Origin: Tessaracoccus sp. OS52
GTDB lineage: Bacteria; Actinomycetota; Actinomycetes; Propionibacteriales; Propionibacteriaceae
Reading direction: 5' to 3'
DNA: 64,000 bases
NCBI RefSeq assembly: GCF_020687685.1
Contig: NZ_JAJEWM010000001.1
Location: 806,001-870,000, forward strand
The notes under the pieces were generated by a model. The model made no database searches. It worked only from the letters and a program-made list of their open reading frames with translations, and had not been told where the DNA came from. Shown here one piece after another: positions 41,120 through 49,802 of this stretch. How positions within the stretch are numbered: position 1 is the first letter of the stretch; the number at the start of each line of letters is the position of its first letter. A program made the position numbers and the translations under genes.

Positions 41120-42627
41120 GCGGCTGCTCCGGCGTGGTCGCTGGCGGCCTCGAGGACGCGCTCGGCGGTGGCCTCCGCCCGGGTGAAGCGGCCGGTGATG
41201 GCGCCCTCGCACATCACCAGAACGCGGTCCGCCATACCGAGGACCTCGGGCAGTTCGGAGGAGATCATCAGGACGGCCACGCCGTCGACGGCCAACTGGG
41301 AAAGCAGGCGGTGCACCTCCGCCTTGGTGCCGACGTCGATGCCGCGGGTCGGCTCGTCGACGATCAACAACTTCGGTTTGGTGGCCAGCCACTTGGCGAG
41401 GACCACCTTCTGCTGGTTCCCGCCCGAGAGAGTGGAGACCGAGTGCTGGGGGCTGGCGGTCTTCACCTGCAGCTTCTTGGCCCACTCGTCGGCAGCGTCC
41501 GCCTCGTCGCTGGCTCGGATGATGCCGAACCTGGCGAGTCGGTCGCGCAGCGTCAGGGTGATGTTGCGCAGAACAGACAGTTCCATGACCAGACCCTGCT
41601 TGCGGCGGTCCTCCGGCACGAAGCCGATGCCCCCGCGGATGGCGGCCATGGGATCGCCGGCCTTCAGCCGGTTGCCCAGGAGAGTCACGGTGCCGGAGTC
41701 GATCGGATCGATCCCCATCACGGCGCGGGCCACCTCGGAACGGCCGGCTCCCACCAGACCCGCGAGCGCGACGATCTCACCGGCTCGGACTTCGAAGGAG
41801 ATGTCGCGGAAGACGCCGACGCGATTGAGGCCCTCGACGGTCAGGACCGGTTCCCCGACCTCCGCGTCCAGCTTCGGGAACAGCTGGTCGATGTCGCGCC
41901 CAACCATGTCCCGCACGATCTGGGACGGGGTGGTCTCAGCCGTCAGGTACGAGGTGACGTAGCGGCCGTCGCGCATGACCGTGACCCGGTCGCACAGGTC
42001 GAAGACCTCGTCCATGCGGTGTGAGATGAACATGAGCGCGGCACCGCGGTCACGGATCGCCCTGGCGACGGTGAACAGGCGCTCCACCTCGTGCCCGCTC
42101 AGTGCGGCCGTGGGCTCGTCCATGATGAGGACCTTCGCATCCAGCGAGATGGCCTTGGCGATCTCGATGATCTGCTGGTCGGCGATCGAGAGGCCCGCGG
42201 CGGAGCGTGCCGGGTCGATCGGCACTTCGAGCGAGGCGAAGATCGCAGCGGCCTGTTCCCGCATGGCGCCGTGGTCGATCATCCCGAACCTGCCGCGCGG
42301 CTGGCGCCCGACGAAGATGTTCTCGGCGACGGTCAGGTCCGGAAACAGTGTCGGTTCCTGGTAGATGACCGAGATGCCGGCCTCGCGGCTGCCGGCGACG
42401 GTGTGGAAAGCAACCGGCCTGCCCTCCATCTCGAACGTGCCGGCGTCGCGGTGGTAGAGCCCGGAGAGGATCTTGACCATGGTCGACTTCCCTGCGCCGT
42501 TCTCGCCCGCCAGGGCATGGATCTCGCCGGGATACAGGTCGATCGTCCCCTCGGCCAGGGCCACGACGGGACCGAAGGTCTTGACGGCGTCCCGGAGGGA
42601 GACGATGGGTGCTGCTGCTTGGCTCAA
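41116..42627 (-). CDS. rhaT: Rhamnose ABC transporter ATP-binding protein, double cassette
   Basis: A 503-residue sugar-type ATPase with two cassettes. The first has Walker A GENGAGKST at 41-49, signature LSIADQQ (degenerate) and Walker B LIMDEPTAAL. The second lacks a full P-loop (GLVGAGRSEVARAV), and has LSGGNQQKVVLAKWL and LIVDEPTRGID, the standard asymmetry of this class. TTG 42627 is chosen as start because GGAGGA lies four to five bases upstream, giving normal family length; GTG 42639 is an alternative. It is the first gene of the rhamnose operon, under an operator at 42648-42659. Confidence 0.88.
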   Translation of the reverse strand: MSQAAAPIVSLRDAVKTFGPVVALAEGTIDLYPGEIHALAGENGAGKSTMVKILSGLYHRDAGTFEMEGRPVAFHTVAGSREAGISVIYQEPTLFPDLTVAENIFVGRQPRGRFGMIDHGAMREQAAAIFASLEVPIDPARSAAGLSIADQQIIEIAKAISLDAKVLIMDEPTAALSGHEVERLFTVARAIRDRGAALMFISHRMDEVFDLCDRVTVMRDGRYVTSYLTAETTPSQIVRDMVGRDIDQLFPKLDAEVGEPVLTVEGLNRVGVFRDISFEVRAGEIVALAGLVGAGRSEVARAVMGIDPIDSGTVTLLGNRLKAGDPMAAIRGGIGFVPEDRRKQGLVMELSVLRNITLTLRDRLARFGIIRASDEADAADEWAKKLQVKTASPQHSVSTLSGGNQQKVVLAKWLATKPKLLIVDEPTRGIDVGTKAEVHRLLSQLAVDGVAVLMISSELPEVLGMADRVLVMCEGAITGRFTRAEATAERVLEAASDHAGAAA

Positions 42628-42647
42628 GGGTTCCTCCACAATGAGGA

Positions 42648-42659
42648 TGAAACGATTCA
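42648..42659 (-). promoter_or_regulatory. Rhamnose operator before rhaT
   Basis: TGAAACGATTCA, a near-palindrome of the LacI type with central CG, lies between the likely promoter (CATCAT at 42674-42669 on the minus strand as -10) and the rhaT start. It matches the sites before rhaB and rhaD. Confidence 0.8.
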
Positions 42660-42788
42660 GGGTGTGGGATGATGGAACCACACCGGGATTGAAGTAGTCA
42701 ACGCGGGTCCCCAGATTGAGTCCCAATCGAGACCTTTGGCCGCTGCTGCTCGGTGGGTCCTTTGTAGTTGAGTTCTGGAGGTGGGTCG

Positions 42789-43814
42789 GTGCCACGAGAA
42801 AACGGCGCGGGCATCAAGGACGTCGCGCGCGCGGCGGGGGTTTCTGTGGGCACTGTGTCGAACGTGCTCAACAAGCCGGAGCTGGTCTCGGAGGCCAAGC
42901 GGAACCGGGTGCTGGAGGCGATCACCCAACTGGGCTACGTGCCCAACGACGCCGCCCGCCAGCTCAAGGCGGGCATCAGCCGCACCGTGGGGCTGGTGGT
43001 GGTGGACACCTCCAACCCGTTCTACGGCACGATCGCACTTGCGGCGGAGGACGCCTCGGAGGAGCAGGGGCTCGGGTTGTTCGTCGCCAACAGTCACCGA
43101 CGCCACTCCAAGGAGGAGTTCTACCTCTCCCAGTTCGAGCAGCAGCGCGCCCGCGGCATCCTGGTGACCCCAGCGTCGGCGGACCTGACACGCCACCGCG
43201 CGGTCGCCTCCAGGGGCACCCGGGTGGTGCTGGTGGACTCCGTGGAACCGGAGCCTGATTTCTGCACGGTGTCCGCCGACGACTTCGAGGGTGGTCGCCT
43301 CGCGGTGGGCCACCTGGTGGAGCTCGGGAGGAGGCGGATCACCATCCTTGGCGGCCCGGGCCACTTCCGTCAGATCGGCCGACGCCGGGCGGGTGCCCTC
43401 AGCGCGGCTGAGGGTACCGGCGTCGAGGTCAGCTACCTCGAGCCGACCGAGATGAGCATCCTCGCTGGCCGGGCCCTCGGTGATCAGATCCTCGACGGCG
43501 GGGACCCGCTGCCCGATGCCATCTTCGCGATGAACGACCTGCTGGCCACCGGCGTCCTCCAGTCGTTGGTGATGAACCGGCGCGTCGACGTGCCGGGGGA
43601 CGTCGCGCTCGTGGGCTACGACGACATCGACTTCTGCTCCAGTGCAGTGGTGCCCATCACGTCGGTGCGGCAGCCGGCCGAGGCGCTCGGGCGCGAGGCG
43701 GTCACGCTGCTGGAATCGGAGATCGTCGAGGGTGGCGCGCACGAACACCGTGCGGTCGTCCACCGGCCCGAGCTGGTCGTCCGCGACTCCACGGTTGGGC
43801 GCGCCGCCGGTTAG
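42789..43814 (+). CDS. rhaR: LacI-family regulator of the rhamnose regulon
   Basis: A 341-residue LacI/GalR protein. GTG 42789 is chosen because GGAGGTG lies six bases upstream. The helix-turn-helix (GIKDVARAAGVSVGTVSNVL, residues ~8-28, then NKPELVSEAKRNRVLEAI) is followed by the effector domain (TVGLVVVDTSNPFYGTIALA, RRRITILGGPGHFRQIGRR, DAIFAMNDLLATGVLQSL, ALVGYDDIDFC). It lies between the divergent transport operon and rhaB, both of which carry TGAA..CG..TTCA operators, so it is the likely repressor, probably released by rhamnose or a rhamnulose derivative. The symbol is by role; it is unrelated to the AraC-type RhaR of E. coli. Confidence 0.85.
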   Translation: MPRENGAGIKDVARAAGVSVGTVSNVLNKPELVSEAKRNRVLEAITQLGYVPNDAARQLKAGISRTVGLVVVDTSNPFYGTIALAAEDASEEQGLGLFVANSHRRHSKEEFYLSQFEQQRARGILVTPASADLTRHRAVASRGTRVVLVDSVEPEPDFCTVSADDFEGGRLAVGHLVELGRRRITILGGPGHFRQIGRRRAGALSAAEGTGVEVSYLEPTEMSILAGRALGDQILDGGDPLPDAIFAMNDLLATGVLQSLVMNRRVDVPGDVALVGYDDIDFCSSAVVPITSVRQPAEALGREAVTLLESEIVEGGAHEHRAVVHRPELVVRDSTVGRAAG

Positions 43815-43847
43815 CCGGCGGGCTGTCCCAGAGGTCCGGGCATGGGC

Positions 43848-43872
43848 TATCATTCGTGAAACGTTTCACGAA
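43848..43872 (+). promoter_or_regulatory. rhaB promoter with perfect 20-bp operator
   Basis: TTCGTGAAACGTTTCACGAA at 43853-43872 is a perfect palindrome. A -10-like TATCAT (43848-43853) directly abuts it, so the operator covers the transcription start. The start codon of rhaB follows 11 bases later. Confidence 0.88.
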
Positions 43873-43882
43873 AGGCCTGACA

Positions 43883-45367
43883 ATGACGACGATGGCGGCA
43901 GTCGACCTCGGTGCCTCCAGCGGCCGTGTGATCGCAGGGACACTCGAGCGGGGGCGCTTCGTCCTCAAGGAGGCCGCCCGTTTCCCGAACGGTCCCGTTG
44001 CGGTGCCGACGCAGCTGGGCCCCCGCCTGTACTGGGATGTGCTGAGGCTGTGGGATTCGGTCGTCGGTGGCCTTCGCGCCGCCAGCCACGACGTCGGGCC
44101 GCTGGAGAGCGTCGGCATCGACACCTGGGCAGTTGACTACGGGCTTCTGGACGCCGACGGCGAGCTCCTGGGCAATCCGTCGAGCTACCGCTGCCAGCGC
44201 ACCGTCGACGCGCCCGCACGGCTGTTCTCCCAGCTGCCCGCCGAGGACCTGTACTCGATGGTGGGACTCCAGGTGCAGCCGTTCAACACCGTCTTCCAGC
44301 TGGTGGCCGAGCGGCCCGAGCGGCTCGCCAGTGCCCGTGACCTCCTGCTGATCCCGGACCTGCTGGGCTACTGGCTGACGGGCCGCCGGGTGGCGGAGGT
44401 CACCAACGCCTCGACCACGGGCCTGCTGGACCCGATGACGCGACGGTGGCGCGCGGAGGTCATCGACGTGCTGGCCGGCGCGTTCTCCAAGGACATTCGG
44501 CCCCTGCTGGGGGACCTCGTGGAACCGGGGCACGTCGTGGGGCCAATCAATTCGGGTGCCGCCGAGCTGACCACAGCCTCAGGTGCCCCCACACCGTTGG
44601 TGGCCGTGGGGACGCATGACACCGCCTCGGCCGTCGTGGCGATCCCGGCGGAGCGCGAGGACTTCGCCTACATCTCCTGCGGCACCTGGTCCCTGGTTGG
44701 CCTTGAACTGCAGCGGCCCGTCGTGACACCTGCCGCGCGGGAGGCGAACCTGACCAACGAACTCGGCGTCGACGGCACGGTCCGCTTCCTCAAGAACGTG
44801 ATGGGCCTGTGGGTGTTCAACGAGGCCGTGCGTACCTGGGAGTCCCGGCGGACAACGGTGGACATCCCGACGCTCGTGAAGCAGGCGGCCGCGGTCCCAG
44901 CCCTGCGAACCGTCGTGGACGTCGACGACCCGGTGTTCTTCGCGCCGGGTGACATGCCGGAGCGGATCGCGGAGGTCGCCCGCCGCACCGGGCAGCCGCA
45001 GCCGACGTCGCCCGCCGAGTTCGCGCGCTGCATCTTCGATTCCCTGGCGATCGCCTACGCCCGGGCCGTCCGGCGCAGCGCTGAGGTGGCGGGGCGCGAC
45101 GTCGGTGTGATCCACATGGTGGGTGGGGGAGTGCGCAACGAACTGCTCTGCCAGCTGACCTCCGACGCGACCGGCCTGCCCGTCATCGCGGGCCCGGTGG
45201 AGGGCACGGCGCTGGGCAACCTGGTGGTCCAGGCGCGGGCCGTCGGGCTGCTGGAGGGCGGGTTGTCCGAACTCCGCGACGTGGTGCGAGCGTCGTCGGA
45301 GCTCCGGACCTACCAGCCCGTCGGCGCAACGGCCGACTGGGACCGTGCGGCCGCGAGGATCGCCTGA
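43883..45367 (+). CDS. rhaB: Rhamnulokinase
   Basis: A 494-residue FGGY-type kinase. ATG 43883 gives MTTMAAVDLGASSGRVIAGT, the rhamnulokinase phosphate-1 motif, with AAAGG upstream. Other family marks are LGPRLYWDVLRLWDSVVGGL, SVGIDTWAVDYGLLD, VAVGTHDTASAVVAIPA, YISCGTWSLVGLEL, FLKNVMGLWVFNEAVRTWE and IHMVGGGVRNELLCQLTSDA. It phosphorylates L-rhamnulose at O1. It converges on rhaD, with only three bases between the two stops. Confidence 0.93.
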   Translation: MTTMAAVDLGASSGRVIAGTLERGRFVLKEAARFPNGPVAVPTQLGPRLYWDVLRLWDSVVGGLRAASHDVGPLESVGIDTWAVDYGLLDADGELLGNPSSYRCQRTVDAPARLFSQLPAEDLYSMVGLQVQPFNTVFQLVAERPERLASARDLLLIPDLLGYWLTGRRVAEVTNASTTGLLDPMTRRWRAEVIDVLAGAFSKDIRPLLGDLVEPGHVVGPINSGAAELTTASGAPTPLVAVGTHDTASAVVAIPAEREDFAYISCGTWSLVGLELQRPVVTPAAREANLTNELGVDGTVRFLKNVMGLWVFNEAVRTWESRRTTVDIPTLVKQAAAVPALRTVVDVDDPVFFAPGDMPERIAEVARRTGQPQPTSPAEFARCIFDSLAIAYARAVRRSAEVAGRDVGVIHMVGGGVRNELLCQLTSDATGLPVIAGPVEGTALGNLVVQARAVGLLEGGLSELRDVVRASSELRTYQPVGATADWDRAAARIA

Positions 45368-45370
45368 GGC

Positions 45371-46489
45371 TCAGGCCTCGGCGGCGACGGACTGGCGGTA
45401 GGCCTCCGCCTCCCAGGTCTCGATGAAGTGGCGTTCGCGCGCGTCCATGACGCGCACCTCGCCGAGCCGGTCGGCGTCGCGTGCCACCCGAAGCGCGTCC
45501 AGGAAGGTGTCGAGGGCGTTGCGCGCCGCCCTGTCGGTGGCCCCGACGGCGAACACGGCCTGCCCGGGAACCACTGCGACCACAGGCGTGCGGCCGCGCT
45601 CGGTTTCGAACTCGGCCACGGTGGCTGCCACGCGCGCCGCGTCCTCGGGGAGGCGTACCGGCAGGGAGCCCGAGTAGACGATCTGGTCTGGGATGAGGGG
45701 GCCGCGCGAGACCGGGCCGGAGGCGAGCGAAGAGTTGGCGCGCACGAACTCCTCGGAGCTGCCGGTCACAGCGGCCGCCCCGACGGCTGATCGGAACGCC
45801 TCGGCCATGGCTTCGACGTCAACGCTCACCTGGCTGAGGTGGACCTGCGGCGCGGGGGCCTGGTCGATGGCCGCCTGAATGGTGGTCGTGAGCCATTCGG
45901 TGCGCTCGGCCACCTCCTGATAGGTGTTGCCGGAGACGATGATCCCGTGGTTGCCCAGCAGGGTGATGCTGGGTGCCGGTCTTCCCGTTCGGGTCTCGCA
46001 GGCCTTGCGCGCCTCGTTGATTCCGCGGGCCAGCGGCACGCCTGGATCGATGTAGTCCACCCAGACCGCCTCGTCGTCGAGCAACTGCCGGGCCAGCGCC
46101 TTGCCGGACTCGTTGCAGGTGACGGCGTTCGCCACCAGGGGATGAAGGTGGAGTACCAAGTCGTCGGGGATGAGGGCGTGGAACAGGATCTCGACGCTCG
46201 GGCGGCGTCCTCCTGAGTCCCCGATCCGTGCCGCGTTGGCAGCCGCGATCACCGGGTCTCCATCAACCGGGTCATCGGAGGTCAGCGCGGCCATCAGGAC
46301 GTCGATCCTCAAGGGGACGAGGTCCGCGTCGCGCAGGTCGGCAAGCGTGGTTCCGGACGGCTTGATGTGGAGGACGCCGTCGTGCTTCACCGACGCGTTC
46401 CCACCGCCGGCGCGGGCGTAGTCCGTCTGGGAGCCGAAGTGGTTGGCCAACCGAATGAGTTGTTCGTGGAGGGCGGCAGCATCGTCCAT
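45371..46489 (-). CDS. rhaD: Rhamnulose-1-phosphate aldolase-type class II aldolase
   Basis: A 372-residue class II aldolase/adducin-family protein. The N-terminal aldolase part has GGGNASVKHDGVLHIKPSGT, RRPSVEILFHALIPDDLVLH with HLHPLVANAV (zinc-binding H-x-H), and SITLLGNHGIIVSGNTYQEV. It would split rhamnulose 1-phosphate into dihydroxyacetone phosphate and L-lactaldehyde. Many Actinobacteria use a fused aldolase-dehydrogenase of about 680 residues; here the dehydrogenase half is absent, so lactaldehyde must be processed by another gene. ATG 46489 has GGAG six bases upstream, and a rhamnose operator lies just beyond. Confidence 0.88.
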   Translation of the reverse strand: MDDAAALHEQLIRLANHFGSQTDYARAGGGNASVKHDGVLHIKPSGTTLADLRDADLVPLRIDVLMAALTSDDPVDGDPVIAAANAARIGDSGGRRPSVEILFHALIPDDLVLHLHPLVANAVTCNESGKALARQLLDDEAVWVDYIDPGVPLARGINEARKACETRTGRPAPSITLLGNHGIIVSGNTYQEVAERTEWLTTTIQAAIDQAPAPQVHLSQVSVDVEAMAEAFRSAVGAAAVTGSSEEFVRANSSLASGPVSRGPLIPDQIVYSGSLPVRLPEDAARVAATVAEFETERGRTPVVAVVPGQAVFAVGATDRAARNALDTFLDALRVARDADRLGEVRVMDARERHFIETWEAEAYRQSVAAEA

Positions 46490-46514
46490 GAGGGCTCCAT
46501 CGTCCAATCGGGAA

Positions 46515-46536
46515 TGAATCGTTTCACGGCACGATA
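46515..46536 (-). promoter_or_regulatory. rhaD promoter with rhamnose operator
   Basis: On the minus strand TATCGT (46536-46531) is followed four bases later by TGAAACGATTCA (46526-46515), the same dodecamer as the rhaT operator. The order -10 then operator copies that of rhaB, so repression should block the transcription start. Confidence 0.82.
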
Positions 46537-46644
46537 CCATCCCGCGCGAGGTGCTGGGCGGACTCTCTCGCGACCGGGGAAACCCTCGGGCGGAGGCGAG
46601 AAGAGGCCCCCGTCGCGCGCTGGTGCGCGGCGGAGGCCTCTGAG

Positions 46645-46718
46645 TGGAGCGGATGACGGGAATCGAACCCGCGTAGCTAGTTTGGAAGACTAGGGCTCTA
46701 CCATTGAGCTACATCCGC
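46645..46718 (-). tRNA. tRNA-Gly (UCC)
   Basis: The minus strand folds as a tRNA: acceptor GCGGATG/CATCCGC, D arm, anticodon stem CTAGT/ACTAG with loop CTTCCAA (anticodon TCC), T arm with loop TTCGATT, discriminator T and encoded CCA. Confidence 0.95.
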
Positions 46719-46864
46719 AGAACCGCCCACATCCTACAGGGGGAGTCGGGTCGGGGACCAATCGCCGCGTGGGAGCGGCGGCCGGGCGGTCCAATCAATT
46801 GTTGCCCAGGGGGGCCGCGTCGCTAGGATTGGGCGGAACTACCAACTCACAGGAGACAACTTTC

Positions 46865-48355
46865 GTGCCCAGCACCCTAGAGCAGCTCAGCCCCACGCGG
46901 GTGAAGCTCACCGTCGAGATCCCGTTCGCAGACCTCAAGCCCCATCTGGAGAAGGCCTACAAGGAGATCGCAGAACAGGTCAACATCCCGGGCTTCCGCA
47001 AGGGCAAGGTGCCGGCCGCCGTCATCGACCAGCGTTTCGGCCGCGGGGTGGTTCTCCAGGAGGCCATCAACGAGGCACTCCCCAACGCCTACCAGAACGC
47101 CGTCGTCGAGTCCAAGATCAAGCCGATGGGTCAGCCGGAGGTGGACGTGACGAAGCTCGAGGACAACGAGTTGGTCGAGTTCACCGCTGAGGTCGACGTC
47201 CGTCCGGAGTTCGACCTGCCCGACCTCGATGCCGTCGTCGCCACCGTCGACGACGTTGAGATGGGCGATGAGGCCGTGGACGAGCGCATCGAGCTGCTGC
47301 GCCAGCGCTTCGCCACCAACACGGTCGTGGATCGCGCCGCCAAGGATGGCGACGTGCTGTCCATCAGCCTGGTCGCCTCGCAGAACGGTGAACCCCTGGC
47401 CGAGGCCACCGCCGACGACGTGACCTACAAGATCGGTGACGGCAAGGGGATGCTCGAGGGCCTCGACGAGGCCGTGACCGGTCTGAAGGCCGGCGAGAGC
47501 AAGACCTTCACCTCCACCCTCGTGGGTGGCGCGTTCCGCGGCCAGGAGGCCGAGATCGAGGTCACCGTGAACAAGGTCCAGGAGCAGGAGCTGCCCGCGG
47601 TCGACGACGAGTTCGCCCAGCTGGTCTCCGAGTTCGACACCGTCGAGGAGATGCGCGAGGACCTGCGCCGCGCCGTGCGTGAGCAGGGCGAGGCCGAGCA
47701 GCTCGCCGACGCCCGCGACAAGGTGCTGGAAGCCGTCATCGCCGCCACCGGGTTCGACGTCCCGGAGAAGCTCCTCGCTGACGAGCTAGCTGCCCGCCGG
47801 CAGCAGATCGAGCGCCAGCTCGCGCAGGGCGGGATGAGCGTCGAGGACTACCTGGAGACCGCCGAGGAGGAGGAGGCCGAGACCCCAGAGGAGTTCTGGG
47901 CAGCCATCGACGAGCGCTCCGAGCAGGCCGTGCGTGCCCAGATCCTGCTTGACAAGTACGCCGACGACAACAGCCTCGACGTCTCGCAGCAGGAACTCAC
48001 CGAGCTGATCTTCCGCAAGGCGCAGGAGAACCGCACCTCTCCGCAGGACGAGATCAACCACATGATGGAGCACAACCACATGGGCGACTGGATGCAGGAG
48101 ATCCGTCGCGGCAAGGCCCTGGCCGCCATGTGCCTGGCCGCCACCGTCAAGGACTCGCAGGGCAACCAGATCAAGTTCCCCGAACCCCAGGCCGACGCGC
48201 CCGCGGAGGTCGAGGAGCTTGAGAAGGTCGTGGAGGGTGCCGAAAAGTCCGCCAGCGAGATCGCCGGCGGCTCCACCGTCGCAGCCGACGCACAGGACAG
48301 CGCGGCCGACGAGCCGGAGCCCGATGAGGGGTCCGACGAGGACGCCAAGAGCTGA
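46865..48355 (+). CDS. tig: Trigger factor
   Basis: A 496-residue ribosome-associated chaperone. GTG 46865 has AGGAGA upstream. The N-terminal ribosome-binding domain contains the signature GFRKGKVP (in NIPGFRKGKVPAAVIDQRFG). The PPIase domain lies at about 150-240 (KDGDVLSISLVAS, KAGESKTFTSTLVGG). The C-terminal helical arms follow, ending in a long acidic, probably disordered tail from about 445 (EEVELEKV-type repeats, then Asp/Glu/Ala-rich), which makes it longer than the usual 430-460. It folds nascent chains. It precedes the clp genes, as in many bacteria. Confidence 0.95.
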   Translation: MPSTLEQLSPTRVKLTVEIPFADLKPHLEKAYKEIAEQVNIPGFRKGKVPAAVIDQRFGRGVVLQEAINEALPNAYQNAVVESKIKPMGQPEVDVTKLEDNELVEFTAEVDVRPEFDLPDLDAVVATVDDVEMGDEAVDERIELLRQRFATNTVVDRAAKDGDVLSISLVASQNGEPLAEATADDVTYKIGDGKGMLEGLDEAVTGLKAGESKTFTSTLVGGAFRGQEAEIEVTVNKVQEQELPAVDDEFAQLVSEFDTVEEMREDLRRAVREQGEAEQLADARDKVLEAVIAATGFDVPEKLLADELAARRQQIERQLAQGGMSVEDYLETAEEEEAETPEEFWAAIDERSEQAVRAQILLDKYADDNSLDVSQQELTELIFRKAQENRTSPQDEINHMMEHNHMGDWMQEIRRGKALAAMCLAATVKDSQGNQIKFPEPQADAPAEVEELEKVVEGAEKSASEIAGGSTVAADAQDSAADEPEPDEGSDEDAKS

Positions 48356-48370
48356 GCTGAGATAGCGCAC

Positions 48371-48402
48371 ACGACGCCGCCGGGAGAACCCGGCGGCGTC
48401 GT
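48371..48402 (+). terminator. Terminator hairpin after tig
   Basis: ACGACGCCGCCGGG (48371-48384) pairs perfectly with CCCGGCGGCGTCGT (48389-48402) across an AGAA loop, 15 bases after the tig stop. No long T-run follows, as is common for actinobacterial terminators. Confidence 0.85.
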
Positions 48403-48500
48403 CGCGTCCGGGGGCGGAATCGCCGGACTTCAGGTGGTGTTGACCGGCAATAGACTCTTGTCCGACCCGAGCGCAGCAGGGGATTGGACTGGAGGACCCG

Positions 48501-49709
48501 ATGACGCAGAACCCGCAGCCGCCGCAGGCAACTGGCGTGGCCCCCGCTGAGCCCCCGCTCCCCGACGAGGCCGCGGTGGTCCAGGACGGGAACCCGACGG
48601 CAGGCGCCGCCCTGCCGGTCTCGCGCATGTCGCGGCTGGGCAGGGTGGCCATCGTCCTGGGAGCCATGGCGCTGACGCTCACGCTCTTCCACGAGTACAG
48701 CGCGATCATCGCACCCGTGTTCCTCGGCATCAACCTGCTCGTGACGGCCTTTCCGGTGTTCACCTGGCTCACCGGGCAGGGCGTGCCACGCTGGCTCGGT
48801 GCGCTCGCCACCGGCCTGACGGTGTTCCTCGTCCTGATCGCCGGCGTGGGGGCCATCGTGTGGTCGGTGACTTCTATGGTCACCTCGCTCGGTGACTACA
48901 GCTCCGACTTCACCGCCATGTACCAGGCCACCATCGACTTCCTCGCGCAACTGGGCTTCGACAGGGAGGCCCTGCTCGCGCAACTGCGGTCCATCTCTCC
49001 GTCGAGCGTGCTTGGGCTGCTCGGCGACGTCGCCTCGGCCGGCTCCAGTGTGACGGGGATGGTGGCGGTCGTGGTGGTCGCGCTGGTCTTCATGGTCATG
49101 GACCTGCCCTCCATCCACGCGCGCTTCGGTATCACCCACCACCTGCACCCGCAGTTCACCGCCGGGCTTGAGTCCTTCGTCGTCGGCATCCGCAGGTACT
49201 GGTTGGTGACGACGCTCTTCGGCCTCATCGTGGCGGCCCTGGACGGTCTGGTGCTCGTAGTGCTGGGGATCCCGCTGCCGCTGGTCTGGGCGATGCTCAG
49301 CTTCATCACGAACTACATCCCCAACGTCGGCTTCATCATCGGCCTCGTGCCGCCGGCGCTGCTGGCGCTGTTCGAGAGGGGGCCGGTCACGGCGCTGGTC
49401 GTGGTGATCGCCTACAGCGTGCTGAACTTCGTGATCCAGTCGATCATCCAACCCAAGTACACCGGCGAGTCCGTAGGCATCACGCCGACCATGTCGTTTC
49501 TGTCGCTCCTTCTGTGGACCGCTGTTTTCGGGGCGCTCGGGGCGTTGCTCGCGCTGCCGTTCACACTCATGATCAAGGCCATGCTCATCGACAACGATCC
49601 GAAGCTCCGGTGGCTCAACGCCATCATCGCCGCCAACCCGCAGACGGCCGTTCCCGATGGCGGCCGTGTCCTGGACCGGGAGCCCGTCCTGGAGGCACCC
49701 CCGGACTGA
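48501..49709 (+). CDS. AI-2E family transporter (PerM-like)
   Basis: A 402-residue membrane protein. After a cytoplasmic Pro-rich N-terminus of about 45 residues come two helices, a third long one (LATGLTVFLVLIAGVGAIVW), a large loop with amphipathic helices (residues ~135-190), then four or five more helices including LLALFERGPVTALVVVIAYS and FVIQSIIQPKYTGESVGITP, the family signature. Family members export small molecules or ions; substrates such as autoinducer-2 are proven for few. It lies alone between tig and clpP1, its promoter probably TAGACT near 48450. Confidence 0.88.
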   Translation: MTQNPQPPQATGVAPAEPPLPDEAAVVQDGNPTAGAALPVSRMSRLGRVAIVLGAMALTLTLFHEYSAIIAPVFLGINLLVTAFPVFTWLTGQGVPRWLGALATGLTVFLVLIAGVGAIVWSVTSMVTSLGDYSSDFTAMYQATIDFLAQLGFDREALLAQLRSISPSSVLGLLGDVASAGSSVTGMVAVVVVALVFMVMDLPSIHARFGITHHLHPQFTAGLESFVVGIRRYWLVTTLFGLIVAALDGLVLVVLGIPLPLVWAMLSFITNYIPNVGFIIGLVPPALLALFERGPVTALVVVIAYSVLNFVIQSIIQPKYTGESVGITPTMSFLSLLLWTAVFGALGALLALPFTLMIKAMLIDNDPKLRWLNAIIAANPQTAVPDGGRVLDREPVLEAPPD

Positions 49710-49786
49710 GGGGTGCCCCATTCGGGGGTGAGGTTACTCGCTGCGCGAACAACGGCCTGTGCCCTTCGGTTGTCGGAGCGACCCGG

Positions 49787-49802
49787 TAGGTTTGGGGACG
49801 TG
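49787..49802 (+). promoter_or_regulatory. Leaderless-type start of clpP1
   Basis: TAGGTT (49787-49792) ends seven bases before GTG 49800. The same hexamer and spacing occur before ATG 52546. In Actinobacteria a TANNNT box at this distance usually places the transcription start on the start codon, giving a leaderless mRNA. Confidence 0.65.

Noticed and set aside
45362-45378. GCCTGAG/CTCAGGC inverted repeat at the rhaB-rhaD convergence
   Set aside because: The one-base loop prevents a real hairpin, and the symmetry comes mostly from two facing stop codons.
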